Part shown: positions 42,467-51,591 of the stretch, one piece after another
Position numbering within the stretch: the first letter of the stretch is position 1
Layout: every line of letters starts with the position of its first letter
NCBI RefSeq assembly: GCF_003429565.1
Contig: NZ_QUAK01000102.1
Span: 16,687 to 73,222 of the forward strand
DNA: 56,536 nt
Direction: 5' to 3'
DNA from: Streptomyces triticagri
GTDB taxonomy: Bacteria; Actinomycetota; Actinomycetes; Streptomycetales; Streptomycetaceae
Translations under genes and position numbers: made by a program
Notes under the pieces: model-generated
What the model saw: the letters and a program-made list of their open reading frames with translations, nothing else
The model's database searches: none
What the model was told of the DNA's origin: nothing

Positions 42467-43375
42467 TCAGGGGGTGCGGGAGGGTACGGGGATGCGCAAC
42501 AGGTCGGCGGCGACGGTGAGTTCGCCGGTGAAGCCGGCGGCGCGGGCTTCACGCTCGAAGGCCTCGGGGTCCGGGTAGCGCTGCGAGAAGTGGGTGAGGA
42601 CGAGGTGCCGGACGCCGGCGTCGCGGGCCGCCGTGGCGGCCTGAGTGGCCGTCAGGTGCCCGTGGTCGGCGGCGAGTCGGGCGTCCGCGTCGAGGAAGGT
42701 GGACTCGATGACGAGGAGGTCGCAGCCTTCGGCGAGTGCGTGGACGCCGTCGCAGAGGCGGGTGTCCATGATGAAGGCGAAGCGCTGTCCGGGTCTGGGG
42801 GCGCTGACTTCTTCGAGGGTGACGCCGTCGAGTACGCCCTCGCGCTGCAGTCGGCCGACGTCGGGGCCGCTGATGCCGTGGGCGCGCAGCCGTTCGGGCA
42901 GGATGCGGCGGCCGTCGGGTTCTTCGAGCCGGTAGCCGTAGGACTCGACGGGGTGCGAGAGCTTCGCGGCGCGCAGGGTGTAGGGGCCGGAGCTGACGAG
43001 AGGGCCGTCGGCGGCCACGGGGGCTTCGGTGAGCCGGACGTTCTCGCGGTAGGCGGTGGCGTACCGCAGGCGGTCGAAGAAGCGCTGTCCGCTCGCCGGA
43101 TAGTGGGCGGTGACGGGGTGCGGGACGCGGTCGAGGTTGATTCGCTGGATCACTCCGGCGAGGCCGAGGCTGTGGTCGCCGTGGAAGTGGGTGACGCAGA
43201 TGCGGTTGATGTCGTGGGCGGCCACGCCGGCCCGGAGCATCTGCCGCTGGGTGCCTTCACCGGGGTCGAAGAGGATGCCTTCGCCGTCCCAGCGCAGCAG
43301 GTAGCCGTTGTGGTTGCGGTGGCGGGTCGGCACCTGGCTCGCGGTGCCGAGCACCACCAGTTCGCGTGTGGACAA
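42467..43375 (-). CDS. rnz: Ribonuclease Z
   Basis: tRNA 3'-processing endonuclease of the metallo-beta-lactamase fold, 302 residues. It has [20 protein letters not shown], the metal motif [10 protein letters not shown], the exosite-side [32 protein letters not shown] and LTHFSQRY. The start is unusual: an in-frame TAA lies three codons before TTG 43375, so TTG must be the first codon unless a GTG six codons inside is used. The conserved-looking N-terminus [13 protein letters not shown] favours TTG. No ribosome-binding site is visible. Confidence 0.93.
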   Translation of the reverse strand: MSTRELVVLGTASQVPTRHRNHNGYLLRWDGEGILFDPGEGTQRQMLRAGVAAHDINRICVTHFHGDHSLGLAGVIQRINLDRVPHPVTAHYPASGQRFFDRLRYATAYRENVRLTEAPVAADGPLVSSGPYTLRAAKLSHPVESYGYRLEEPDGRRILPERLRAHGISGPDVGRLQREGVLDGVTLEEVSAPRPGQRFAFIMDTRLCDGVHALAEGCDLLVIESTFLDADARLAADHGHLTATQAATAARDAGVRHLVLTHFSQRYPDPEAFEREARAAGFTGELTVAADLLRIPVPSRTP

Positions 43376-43380
43376 GGCTG

Positions 43381-43437
43381 GTTATCCGGGGGCTCGTTGT
43401 CTGGGGGCTCGTCTGGGGGCTCGTTATCCGGGGGGCC
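43381..43437. repeat. Tandem GTTATCCGGGGGCTC repeat between hit and rnz
   Basis: Four units: GTTATCCGGGGGCTC (43381-43395), GTTGTCTGGGGGCTC (43396-43410), GTCTGGGGGCTC (43411-43422) and GTTATCCGGGGGGCC (43423-43437). The stop codon of the HIT gene (TAA on the minus strand) is in the fourth unit, and the in-frame TAA just before rnz is in the first. Confidence 0.8.
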
Positions 43438-43783
43438 ACTGCAGGCCGCGGCCGCCGAGTACATGGGCGTGGGCGTGGAAGACGGTCTGTCCCGCGCCGG
43501 CGCCGGTGTTGAAGACGATGCGGTAGCCGTTGCCGTCGACCTGTTCGCCGGCGGCGACCTCGCCGGCCTCGCGCAGCACGTCGGCGGCGATGCCGGGCTC
43601 GGCGGCGGAGAGCGAGGCGGCGTCCGGGTAGTGCGCCTTGGGGATGACCAGGACGTGGGTGGGTGCCTGGGGGTTGATGTCGCGGAAGGCGACGGTCGTC
43701 TCGCTCTCGCGTACGACGGTGGCCGGCACCTCCCCTGCGGCAATCTTGCAGAACAGGCAGTCCGCCTGCGGTTCGCCTGCCAT
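43424..43783 (-). CDS. HIT-family nucleotide-binding protein
   Basis: The 119-residue histidine-triad protein of the HINT branch has DCLFCKIAAGEVPATVV at the N-terminus (zinc-like CxxC), FRDINPQAPTHVLVIPKAHY and the triad HAHAHVLGGRGLQWPPG. HINT enzymes hydrolyse AMP-lysine and other nucleoside phosphoramidates. Its stop falls inside a tandem repeat, 48 bp before rnz, which it probably shares a transcript with. Confidence 0.95.
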   Translation of the reverse strand: MAGEPQADCLFCKIAAGEVPATVVRESETTVAFRDINPQAPTHVLVIPKAHYPDAASLSAAEPGIAADVLREAGEVAAGEQVDGNGYRIVFNTGAGAGQTVFHAHAHVLGGRGLQWPPG

Positions 43784-43809
43784 ACGGCGGCCTCCCTCAC
43801 AGCCTGCGA

Positions 43810-43846
43810 GGCGCCGTCCCGCGCCCGCCGGGTGCGGGACGGCGCC
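43810..43846 (-). terminator. Hairpin between tricorn gene and hit
   Basis: GGCGCCGTCCCGC (43810-43822) and GCGGGACGGCGCC (43834-43846) form a perfect 13-bp stem with an 11-nt loop, about 75 bp past the tricorn stop. Confidence 0.7.
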
Positions 43847-43878
43847 TTGCGAAGATCAGTACGTGGGGCATGGTATCC

Positions 43879-43896
43879 GGCCCCGTGCACGGGGCC
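43879..43896 (-). terminator. Palindrome just after the tricorn gene
   Basis: GGCCCCGTG-CACGGGGCC is a perfect 18-bp palindrome 26 bp downstream of the tricorn stop; with the stronger stem at 43810 it forms a double terminator. Confidence 0.5.
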
Positions 43897-43922
43897 CGGG
43901 GCACCGGCGCACGCGGCTCCGG

Positions 43923-46900
43923 TCAGTCGAGTGCGGGCAGTTCGGGCGCGGTCCGTGCCGGGTTCTCGGCGAGCGCGGCGAGCGCGATCCGGCAGGCCTC
44001 GTCCAGCTGCGGGTCGCGTCCCGAGGCGTGGTCCTGGGGCGTGGTGACGACTTCGACGTCCGGGTCGACGCCGTGGTTCTCGACCGACCAGCCCGGGCCC
44101 TCCAGCCAGAAGGCGTACTTGGGCTGGGTGACCAGGGTGCCGTCGACGAGCCGGTAGCGGCTGTCGATGCCGATGACGCCGCCCCAGGTGCGGGTGCCGA
44201 CGACGGGGCCGATGCCGAGTGCCTTGATGGCCGCGTTGACGATGTCGCCGTCGGAGCCGGAGAACTCGTTGGCGACGGAGACGACCGGGCCGCGAGGTGC
44301 GTCCGTGGGGTAGCTGTGCGGCCGTTCGCCGCGCGGCATGTCCCAGCCGACGATGCGGCGGGCGAGCTTCTCGACGACCAGTTGGGAGGTGTGGCCGCCG
44401 CGGTTCTCCCGTACGTCGACGATCAGGCCCTCGCGGGCGACCTCGATACGCAGGTCGCGGTGGATCTGCGCCCAGCCGGGCGCCTGCATGTCGGGTACGT
44501 GGAGATAGCCGAGCCGGCCGCCGGAGCGCTCGTGGACGTAGGCCCGCCGGTCGGCGACCCAGGCGTGGTAGCGCAGGGGCTCCTCGTCGTCGACCGGGAC
44601 GACGACGGCGTGCCGCGGATCGCCGCCGCCCGCGGGCGAGATGGTGAGTTCGACGGGCTTGCCCGCGGAGCCGGCGAGCAGCGGGGCGGGGCCGGTGACC
44701 GGGTCGACGGGGCGGCCGTCGACGGCGAGCACCGCGTCGCCGGGGCGGACCGCGACGCCGGGTGCGGCGAGCGGTGCGCGGGCGTGCGGGTCGGAGGTCT
44801 CGGAGGGCAGGATGCGGTCGATGTGCCAGAGGCCGTCCCGGTGGCGGGAGAGGTCGGCGCCGAGGAAGCCCTGCCTTTGGTCGCCCGAGCCGCCGCCGCG
44901 GGGTGTGACATAGGCGTGCGAGGTGCCGAGTTCGCCCTGTACTTCCCAGAGCAGGTCGACCAGGTCGTCGTGGGTGGCGATGCGGTCGAGGACGGGGCGG
45001 TAGCGGTCGAGTACGCCGTCCCAGTCGACGCCCGACATGTCGGCGCGCCAGAAGTTGTCCCGCATGACGCGGCCGGCCTCGTCGTACATCTGCCGCCATT
45101 CCGCGGCCGGTTCGACGATCCGGCGGATGCGGTCGAGGTCGACGGTGATGTTGCTGTCGCTGTCGTCGTCGTGCGCGGGGCGGCGGTCGCTGGGGACCAG
45201 TTTGAGGGTGTTGTCGGTGCGCAGGAGGACCCGCTTGCCGTCACCGCTGACGGCGAACCCGGTGGCGTCGGGGGCGAGTTCCTCGATGCGCTGTTGTACG
45301 AGGTCGTAGCGTTCGAGGGAGGTGCTGGGGCCGGGTGCGTCGGGGGTGGCGCTCGAGACGCCGAGGGCGCCGCGCACGGGGTGGCGCAGCCACAGCAGTC
45401 CGTCCCGGGCGGCGCGCAGCGTCGTGTAGCGGGCGGCCTCGACGGGGAAGGCGAGTATCCGGTCGGCGAGGCCGTCGAGGTCGATACGGGTGACGGGGGC
45501 GTCGTCGCCGGCGACCTCGGAGGACTTCTCGGAGCTCTCGAAGGGCCGGCCGTGCCGCTGCGGCCCGAACGGCGAAGGGGTGGTGGCGGCCAGGGTGACC
45601 AGGTGCGGCCGGCAGGCGCCGACGAAGGCCAGGTCGAAGACGTGCACGTCGTAGACCGGGTCGAAGGCCCGCTCGGAGAGGAAGGCGAGGTGCTTTCCGT
45701 CCAGGGTGAAGGCGGGCGAGAAGTCGCGGAAGCGCAGCGGGGTGGCCTCGGACACCGTCAGGTCGGCGGTGTTGGCGAGTTTGATCTGCGACAGCGGTAC
45801 GGGTCCCGGGTGCGACCAGGCCAGCCAGCCGGAGTCCGGGGAGAACACCAGGCCGGAGGCGTCGCCGTGCTCGCTGCGGTCCACCTCGCGGACCTCGCCC
45901 GAGTCGCGCTCCACGAGCAGGACCCGGCCGTCGTGCGAGGCGACGGCGGCGCGGCTGCCGTCGGGAGCCATGGCGAGGGACAGGACGCGGCCGAGCCGGC
46001 CGGCGGCGACCCGGCGCACGGATCCGCCGGGGGCGACGCCGGCGGCCGGGGCGAACTCGAGCGCGTCGTCGCCCTCGGAGTCGGTGACCCAGACGACGTG
46101 TTCCTCACCGTCGACTCGGAAGGTGCGCGGGAGGCGGGCGCGGACGCCCTGTTCGGCGGCGAGGGCGCGGGCCGGGCCGTCGCGGTGGGTGACCCAGTGG
46201 ACGGAGCCGCGTACGGCGACGGCTCCGGCGCGGCCGGTGTGGTCGGGTACGGCGGCGGAGAGGTTGCGGTCGGCGCGTACGGGGTGCGGTTGGAGGTCGG
46301 CGCGCTGTCCGCCGAGGCGGACGTCGAGGCGGCGGGGTTCGGCGCCGTCGAGGTCGTCGAGTATCCAGAGTTCGCCGACGCGGGTGTACACGACGCGGGT
46401 GCCGTCGGTGGCCGCGTGGCGGGCGTAGAAGCCGGGCTCGGTGTCCGGCTCGCCGAGTGGGGTGTGGCGGCGCAGGCCGCTGCCGTCGGGTGCGGAGGAG
46501 TAGAGCGCGCCGGCGCCCTCGTGGTCGCTGAGGAAGGCGATCCGGTCGCCGACCCACAGCGGGTACTCGATGTTCCCGTCGAGTTCGGCGTGCAGGCGGG
46601 TGAACTCCGGTGGTACGAGGGGCTGTCGGACCTCGGCGCCGTCGTCGGCGCCGCCCTCGCCGGCCGGCTGCGCGGGCGCCTCGGTGGCGATCCACAGCTT
46701 GCCCGCCGTGCCGCCGCGGTAGCGCTTCCAGTACGCGGCCTCGCGGCCCATCGTGACCGACTGAAGGAGCACCTCGCCGGCCGGTCCGTACGCCACGTCG
46801 CCGACCGGGCCGTACGGCAGGACCGTGGCGGGGCCGGCGTCGAGCGGTACGGCGTGCGCCCAACTGCGGCGCAGTGAGGCCTGGCCGTGGGTGGTGATCG

Positions 46901-47207
46901 CAAGGACCGAGCCGTCCGGGGTCCAGCCGCGCACGGCGGTCCTGCCGCTCCCCCAGTGGGTGAGCCGCCGGGACGGTCCGCCGTCGACCGGCGCGACATG
47001 CACCTCGGGGGCGCCGTCGCGGGTGGAGGTCCAGGCGACATGGGTGCCGTCGGGCGAGATACGGGGGTGGTTCACCGGCATGTTGTCGGCGCTGACGCGC
47101 CAGGCGCGTCCGCCGTCCAGCGGGGCGACCCAGACGTCGTCCTCGGCGGTGAAGGCGATCAACTCGCCCCTCGGATGCGGATACCGGAGATAGGCAGTCT
47201 GCGTCAC
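43923..47207 (-). CDS. Tricorn protease homologue
   Basis: The 1094-residue peptidase (family S41) is thought to cut peptides released by Clp or the proteasome. Residues 1-650 form the two propeller domains with WD/TolB-like repeats (HPRISPDGTHVAWTSTRDGA, LVFSPDSGWLAWSHPG). Next come the helical C1 domain (MYDEAGRVMRDNFWRADMSG), a PDZ domain (AVRPGDAVLAVDGRPVDP) and the C2 catalytic domain with IVDVRENRGGHTSQLVVEKL and NEFSGSDGDIVNAAI. The nucleophile Ser is one of the serines near residues 980-988. Start is GTG 47207. The protein has no signal peptide. Actinomycetes are among the few bacteria with this protein. Confidence 0.95.
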   Translation of the reverse strand: MTQTAYLRYPHPRGELIAFTAEDDVWVAPLDGGRAWRVSADNMPVNHPRISPDGTHVAWTSTRDGAPEVHVAPVDGGPSRRLTHWGSGRTAVRGWTPDGSVLAITTHGQASLRRSWAHAVPLDAGPATVLPYGPVGDVAYGPAGEVLLQSVTMGREAAYWKRYRGGTAGKLWIATEAPAQPAGEGGADDGAEVRQPLVPPEFTRLHAELDGNIEYPLWVGDRIAFLSDHEGAGALYSSAPDGSGLRRHTPLGEPDTEPGFYARHAATDGTRVVYTRVGELWILDDLDGAEPRRLDVRLGGQRADLQPHPVRADRNLSAAVPDHTGRAGAVAVRGSVHWVTHRDGPARALAAEQGVRARLPRTFRVDGEEHVVWVTDSEGDDALEFAPAAGVAPGGSVRRVAAGRLGRVLSLAMAPDGSRAAVASHDGRVLLVERDSGEVREVDRSEHGDASGLVFSPDSGWLAWSHPGPVPLSQIKLANTADLTVSEATPLRFRDFSPAFTLDGKHLAFLSERAFDPVYDVHVFDLAFVGACRPHLVTLAATTPSPFGPQRHGRPFESSEKSSEVAGDDAPVTRIDLDGLADRILAFPVEAARYTTLRAARDGLLWLRHPVRGALGVSSATPDAPGPSTSLERYDLVQQRIEELAPDATGFAVSGDGKRVLLRTDNTLKLVPSDRRPAHDDDSDSNITVDLDRIRRIVEPAAEWRQMYDEAGRVMRDNFWRADMSGVDWDGVLDRYRPVLDRIATHDDLVDLLWEVQGELGTSHAYVTPRGGGSGDQRQGFLGADLSRHRDGLWHIDRILPSETSDPHARAPLAAPGVAVRPGDAVLAVDGRPVDPVTGPAPLLAGSAGKPVELTISPAGGGDPRHAVVVPVDDEEPLRYHAWVADRRAYVHERSGGRLGYLHVPDMQAPGWAQIHRDLRIEVAREGLIVDVRENRGGHTSQLVVEKLARRIVGWDMPRGERPHSYPTDAPRGPVVSVANEFSGSDGDIVNAAIKALGIGPVVGTRTWGGVIGIDSRYRLVDGTLVTQPKYAFWLEGPGWSVENHGVDPDVEVVTTPQDHASGRDPQLDEACRIALAALAENPARTAPELPALD

Positions 47208-47316
47208 CCCGTCACCCTAAGCTCAACTCCCGCACACGCACAGCTCTTTCGATCACTTGCTCCCCCGGGACACGCTGATCGGGCACGCTGCTCGGGCACT
47301 CCGCGGATCCCCCGGT

Positions 47317-48054
47317 TCAGCCCCAGCGCCCGGTACGCCCCAGCAGCAGCGCCACCGCTGCCGTACCCGCCGTGGAGGTGCGCAGGACCGAAGGGCCGAG
47401 GCGGTACGGAGCGGCACCCGACTCCTCGAAGGCCGCCAACTCCTCGGGGGACACGCCCCCTTCGGGCCCGACGACGAGCACGATCGAGCCGCGGTCGGGC
47501 AGCTTCGCCGAGGCCAGCGGGGAGCTGCCCTCCTCGTGCAGTACGGCGGCGAAGTCGACGCCGGCGAGCAGCGCGGCCACCTGCTTGGTGGTCGCCGCAT
47601 CGGCGACCTCGGGGAAGCGCGGCCGCCGCGACTGCTTGCCGGCCTCGCGGGCGGTGGCCCGCCATTTGCCGAGCGACTTGAGGCCGCGGTCGCCGCGCCA
47701 CTGGGTGACACAGCGCGAGGCGGACCAGGGGACGACGCGGTCGACGCCGGTCTCCGTCATGGTCTCCACGGCGAGTTCGCCGCGGTCGCCCTTGGGCAGC
47801 GCCTGCACCACGGTGATGTGCGGCTCGGGCTCGGGCTCCTGCCGTACGCCGCCGAGTCCCGAGACGATCAGGCGGTCCTTGCCCTCGGTGCCGTCGACGA
47901 CACCCGCGGCCCACTGCCCTCGGCCGTCGGTGAGCACGAGCTCCTCGCCGGGGCGCAGCCGCTTCACGGTCACCGCGTGCCGCCCCTCGGCGCCTTCGAG
48001 TACGTACGACTCCCCCACGGGGACCTCGTCGACGACGAACACCGGCGCGGTCAC
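47317..48054 (-). CDS. rsmE: 16S rRNA (uracil-1498-N3)-methyltransferase
   Basis: SPOUT-class methyltransferase, 245 residues, that methylates U1498 of 16S rRNA. The N-terminal PUA-like part contains EGRHAVTVKRLRPGEELVLT. The C-terminal knotted SAM domain has LPKGDRGELAVETMTETGVD, VLVVGPEGGVSPEELA-like IVLVVGPEGG and the terminal LGPSVLRTSTAGTAAV. The usual LRTETA reads LRTSTAG, a small change at a Glu that is common in the family. GTG 48054 overlaps the preceding stop by four bases. Confidence 0.94.
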   Translation of the reverse strand: MTAPVFVVDEVPVGESYVLEGAEGRHAVTVKRLRPGEELVLTDGRGQWAAGVVDGTEGKDRLIVSGLGGVRQEPEPEPHITVVQALPKGDRGELAVETMTETGVDRVVPWSASRCVTQWRGDRGLKSLGKWRATAREAGKQSRRPRFPEVADAATTKQVAALLAGVDFAAVLHEEGSSPLASAKLPDRGSIVLVVGPEGGVSPEELAAFEESGAAPYRLGPSVLRTSTAGTAAVALLLGRTGRWG

Positions 48055-49124
48055 GCGGCACCTCCCTGCGCCAACTCGGCGCGGGCGGCGTCGAGTTCGG
48101 CCGTGAGCACCTCGACGAGCTGCCCGGCGGGCAGCTCCCTGGCGAGCCGGTGCCCCTGCCCGGCCCAGAGCGCCATGCCCTGCGCGTCACCGACCTTCGC
48201 GGCGGCCTTGCGCAGTCCGCTGGTGAGGTGGTGGATCTGGGGATAGCCCGGAGGCGCGTACGGGCCGTGCTCGCGCAGAAAGCGGTTGACCAGGCCGCGG
48301 GCGGGGCGGCCGGAGAAGGCGCGGGTGAGTGCGGTACGGGCGAACAGCGGGTCGGTCAGGGCCTGTTTGTGGAGTGCGTGCGCCCCGGACTCGGGACAGG
48401 GCAGGAAGGCGGTGCCGAACTGTCCCGCGTCCGCGCCCGCCGCGAGCACCGCGGCCAGCTGACCGCCGCGCATCAGTCCGCCGGCCGCGACGACCGGCAC
48501 CGACACGGTCTCCCTGACCTGGGTGACGAGGGTGAGCAGGCCGAGGCCCGAGCCGTCGTTCTCCGGGTTGTCGCGGAAGGTGCCCTGGTGCCCGCCGGCC
48601 TCCACGCCCTGCACACAGACGGCGTCGGCCCCGGCCCGCTCGGCCGTCCTGGCCTCCTCGGGCGTGGTGACCGTCACGACGGTCACCGTGCCGACCCGGG
48701 CGAACGAGTCGAGGACGTTGCGGGTGGGGCAGCCGAAGGTGAACGAGACCACCGGCACCGGGTGTTCGAGGAGGATCGCCAGCTTCGCCTCGTAGCCGTC
48801 GTCGAGCCCCGTGTCGGGGTCGCCGAGCGGTGTCTCGTACCAGGCGGACTCGCCGGCCAGCTGCTCGGCGTAGACGGCGACGGCGGCGGGGTCGGAGCAG
48901 GCCGGCTGCGGCAGGAACAAGTTGACGCCGAAGGGCTGTTGGGTGAGCCCGCGCAGCTGTTTCAGCTCCTCGTACATGCCGTCGGCGGTCTTGTACCCGG
49001 CGGCGAGGAAACCGAGGCCGCCCGCCTCGCTGACGGCGGCCGCGAGCGCGGGGCAGGAAGCGCCGCCGGCCATGGGGGCCTGCACGATCGGGAAGGGGCA
49101 GAGATCCGTCAGCACGGTGGGCAT
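48051..49124 (-). CDS. Nitronate monooxygenase (2-nitropropane dioxygenase family)
   Basis: FMN-dependent TIM barrel, 357 residues. It opens MPTVLTDLCPFPIVQAPMAGGASCPALAAA. Flavin-binding features are VCVQGVEAGGHQGTFRDN (catalytic His in GGHQG) and VPVVAAGGLMRGGQLAAVLA, with FGTAFLPCPESGAH. It detoxifies nitronates such as propionate-3-nitronate. ATG 49124 fits the family N-terminus, though no ribosome-binding site is visible. Its stop overlaps rsmE, so both are on one transcript. Confidence 0.92.
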   Translation of the reverse strand: MPTVLTDLCPFPIVQAPMAGGASCPALAAAVSEAGGLGFLAAGYKTADGMYEELKQLRGLTQQPFGVNLFLPQPACSDPAAVAVYAEQLAGESAWYETPLGDPDTGLDDGYEAKLAILLEHPVPVVSFTFGCPTRNVLDSFARVGTVTVVTVTTPEEARTAERAGADAVCVQGVEAGGHQGTFRDNPENDGSGLGLLTLVTQVRETVSVPVVAAGGLMRGGQLAAVLAAGADAGQFGTAFLPCPESGAHALHKQALTDPLFARTALTRAFSGRPARGLVNRFLREHGPYAPPGYPQIHHLTSGLRKAAAKVGDAQGMALWAGQGHRLARELPAGQLVEVLTAELDAARAELAQGGAA

Positions 49125-49199
49125 GAACGCATCGTGCCACGTCGCGGAATGACCTCCGAATCGGCGATTCCGCCTGGCATGTGCCCCGACGTAGCGGAG

Positions 49200-49238
49200 C
49201 CGCGCCCGCACTGTCCGTGAGGATCAGAGCGGGCGCGG
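49200..49238 (-). terminator. Hairpin downstream of dnaJ
   Basis: CCGCGCCCGC (49200-49209) and GCGGGCGCGG (49229-49238) make a perfect 10-bp stem with a 19-nt loop, 51 bp past the dnaJ stop. Confidence 0.6.
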
Positions 49239-49289
49239 CGGGGTGTGGAGAGGGCTGAGGCACGAGGGCAAGACGCCCCAGTAAGTGCC

Positions 49290-50423
49290 TCAGCGGCCGT
49301 TGAAGGCGTCCTTCAGGCGGGAGAACAGGCCCTGCTGACCGGGCTGGAACTGTCCGGTCGGACGCTCCTCGCCGCGCAGCTTGGCCAGCTCGCGAAGCAG
49401 CCGCTCCTGCTCGGCGTCGAGCTTGGTCGGGGTGAGCACCTCGACGTGCACGATGAGGTCGCCGCGGCCGCCGCCGCGCAGATGTGTGACGCCGCGCTGG
49501 TGCAGCGGGATCGACTGACCGGACTGGGTGCCGGGCCGGATGTCGACCTCCTCCATGCCGTCGAGTGTCTCGAGCGGCACCTTGGTGCCGAGCGAGCCCG
49601 CGGTCATCGGGATGGTCACCGTGCAGTGCAGATCGTCGCCGCGCCGCTGGAAGACGGTGTGCGGGAGTTCGTGGATCTCCACGTAGAGGTCGCCGGCCGG
49701 GCCGCCGCCGGGGCCGACCTCGCCCTCGCCGGCCAGCTGGATCCGGGTGCCGTTGTCCACACCCGCCGGGATCTTCACCGTCAGGGTGCGGCGGGAGCGG
49801 ATGCGGCCGTCGCCCGCGCACTCGTGGCACGGAGTGGGCACCACGGTGCCGAAGCCCTGGCACTGCGGGCAGGGCCTGGACGTCATGACCTGGCCGAGGA
49901 AGGAGCGGGTGACCTGGGAGACCTCGCCGCGGCCGCGGCACATGTCACAGGTCTGCGCGGAGGTGCCGGGCGCCGCGCCCTCGCCCGCACAGGTGTTGCA
50001 CACGACGGCCGTGTCCACCTGGATGTCCTTGGTGGTGCCGAACGCGGCCTCGTCCAGCTCGATCTCGAGCCGGATCATCGCGTCCTGACCGCGGCGGGTG
50101 CGCGAGCGCGGGCCGCGCTGGGACGCCGAACCGAAGAACGCGTCCATGATGTCCGAGAAGTTCCCGAAGCCGCCGGCCCCGAATCCCCCGGCGCCGCCGC
50201 CGGCCCCCTGCAGAGGGTCGCCGCCGAGGTCGTAGACCTGCTTCTTCTGCGGGTCGGAGAGCACCTCGTAGGCCGCGTTGATCTCCTTGAAGCGCTCCTG
50301 CGTCTTCGGGTCCGGATTGACGTCCGGGTGGAGTTCACGCGCCAGGCGGCGGAAGGCCTTCTTGATCTCGTCCTGTGATGCGTCGCGGCGCACGCCGAGT
50401 ACGGCGTAGTAGTCCGTGGCCAC
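49290..50423 (-). CDS. dnaJ: Chaperone DnaJ
   Basis: The 377-residue type I Hsp40 stimulates DnaK. The J domain (1-68) has LARELHPDVN with the HPD motif. A Gly/Phe segment (72-95) follows, then four zinc-finger repeats (CNTCAGEG, CDMCRGRG, CPQCQGFG, CHECAGDG) and the C-terminal substrate-binding domains. The start is GTG 50423, directly after the TAA of hrcA with no gap, so it is the second gene of a hrcA-dnaJ heat-shock operon. Streptomycetes have another dnaJ in the dnaK operon; this copy is of the hrcA-linked type often called dnaJ2. Confidence 0.96.
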   Translation of the reverse strand: MATDYYAVLGVRRDASQDEIKKAFRRLARELHPDVNPDPKTQERFKEINAAYEVLSDPQKKQVYDLGGDPLQGAGGGAGGFGAGGFGNFSDIMDAFFGSASQRGPRSRTRRGQDAMIRLEIELDEAAFGTTKDIQVDTAVVCNTCAGEGAAPGTSAQTCDMCRGRGEVSQVTRSFLGQVMTSRPCPQCQGFGTVVPTPCHECAGDGRIRSRRTLTVKIPAGVDNGTRIQLAGEGEVGPGGGPAGDLYVEIHELPHTVFQRRGDDLHCTVTIPMTAGSLGTKVPLETLDGMEEVDIRPGTQSGQSIPLHQRGVTHLRGGGRGDLIVHVEVLTPTKLDAEQERLLRELAKLRGEERPTGQFQPGQQGLFSRLKDAFNGR

Positions 50424-51440
50424 TTACGACTCCGCCAGGATCTGTCCGACGTAACGTGCCACTGCGCGTACCGCTCCCATCGTTCCGGGGTAATCCATGC
50501 GGGTCGGTCCGACCACGCCGAGCTTGGCGACTGCCTCGCCGCCCGAACCGTAGCCGACCGAGACGACGGACGTGGAGTTGAGGCCCTCGTGGGCGTTCTC
50601 GTGACCGATGCGTACGGTCATGCCCGAATCCTTCGCCTCGCCGAGCAGCTTGAGGAGCACCACCTGCTCCTCGAGCGCCTCCAGCACCGGCCTGATGACC
50701 AGCGGGAAGTCATGCCCGAAGCGGGTCAGATTGGCCGTACCGCCGATCATCAGCCGCTCCTCCGTCTCCTCGACGAGGGTTTCGAGGAGAGTGGCGAGCA
50801 CGGACGAGACCGTACCCCGGTCCTCCTGCTCGAAGGACTCGGGGAGGTCCTGCACGAGCAGCGGGACGTCCGAGAAGCGGCGTCCGGCGACCCGGCTGTT
50901 GAGCCGCGCCCGCAGATCGGCGAGCGAGGTCTCGCCGAACGGCGCCGGGCAGTCGACATGCCGCTGCTCGACCCGTCCGGTGTCCGTGATCACCACGAGC
51001 ATCAGGCGGGCGGGCGCGAGCGAGAGCAGCTCGACATGGCGCACCGTCGAGCGGGTCAGCGAGGGGTACTGCACGACGGCGACCTGCCGGGTCAGCTGCG
51101 CGAGCAGCCGTACCGTACGCGCGACCACGTCGTCGAGGTCGACGGCGTCGTCGAGGAAGTTCTGAATGGCGCGGCGCTCCGGCGAGGACAGGGGCTTGAC
51201 CCCGGCCAGCCTGTCGACGAAGAGGCGGTACCCCTTGTCCGTGGGGATGCGCCCCGCGCTGGTGTGCGGCTGGGCGATGAAGCCCTCCTCCTCGAGCGCC
51301 GCCATGTCGTTGCGCACGGTGGCCGGTGAGACGCCGAGGTGGTGGCGCTCGGTGAGGGCCTTGGAGCCGACGGGCTCCTCCGTGCCGACATAGTCCTGGA
51401 CGATGGCGCGCAGCACCTCGAGTCTGCGTTCGCTGAGCAT
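50424..51440 (-). CDS. hrcA: Heat-inducible repressor HrcA
   Basis: Represses groE-type heat-shock genes by binding CIRCE. The 338-residue protein has an N-terminal winged helix ([60 protein letters not shown]). A GAF-like and insertion region follows, with [20 protein letters not shown] near the C-terminus. ATG 51440 has GGAGGTG at good spacing. The CIRCE element 36 bp upstream shows autoregulation. Confidence 0.97.
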   Translation of the reverse strand: MLSERRLEVLRAIVQDYVGTEEPVGSKALTERHHLGVSPATVRNDMAALEEEGFIAQPHTSAGRIPTDKGYRLFVDRLAGVKPLSSPERRAIQNFLDDAVDLDDVVARTVRLLAQLTRQVAVVQYPSLTRSTVRHVELLSLAPARLMLVVITDTGRVEQRHVDCPAPFGETSLADLRARLNSRVAGRRFSDVPLLVQDLPESFEQEDRGTVSSVLATLLETLVEETEERLMIGGTANLTRFGHDFPLVIRPVLEALEEQVVLLKLLGEAKDSGMTVRIGHENAHEGLNSTSVVSVGYGSGGEAVAKLGVVGPTRMDYPGTMGAVRAVARYVGQILAES

Positions 51441-51475
51441 CCGCGCACCTCCCTGTCGTCCCGGCTGCCGCCCTC

Positions 51476-51502
51476 CTGGCACTCACCGGTCGTGAGTGCC
51501 AG
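51476..51502. promoter_or_regulatory. CIRCE element (HrcA operator)
   Basis: CTGGCACTC (51476-51484), a 9-bp spacer, then GAGTGCCAG (51494-51502): a perfect 9-9-9 dyad. It matches the CIRCE consensus TTAGCACTC-N9-GAGTGCTAA with the G/C-rich ends seen in Streptomyces. Located directly upstream of hrcA. Confidence 0.97.
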
Positions 51503-51591
51503 CATTGCCGCGCCCAGTGTACGGCGGTCGGGTGCGACTCCGGCAAGGGTGGTGCCGGGCCGTGGCCGGTCGGCGCCGTTAGCGTCTGCCC

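Noticed and set aside
41429..44047. Plus-strand open frame spanning three minus-strand genes
   Set aside because: It covers the deaminase, rnz and hit genes and their stops; a shadow of third-position G/C bias.
43638..46877. Plus-strand open frame of about 1080 codons opposite the tricorn gene
   Set aside because: Antisense to a gene with full tricorn domain order; Gly/Val/Asp-rich with no recognisable domain.
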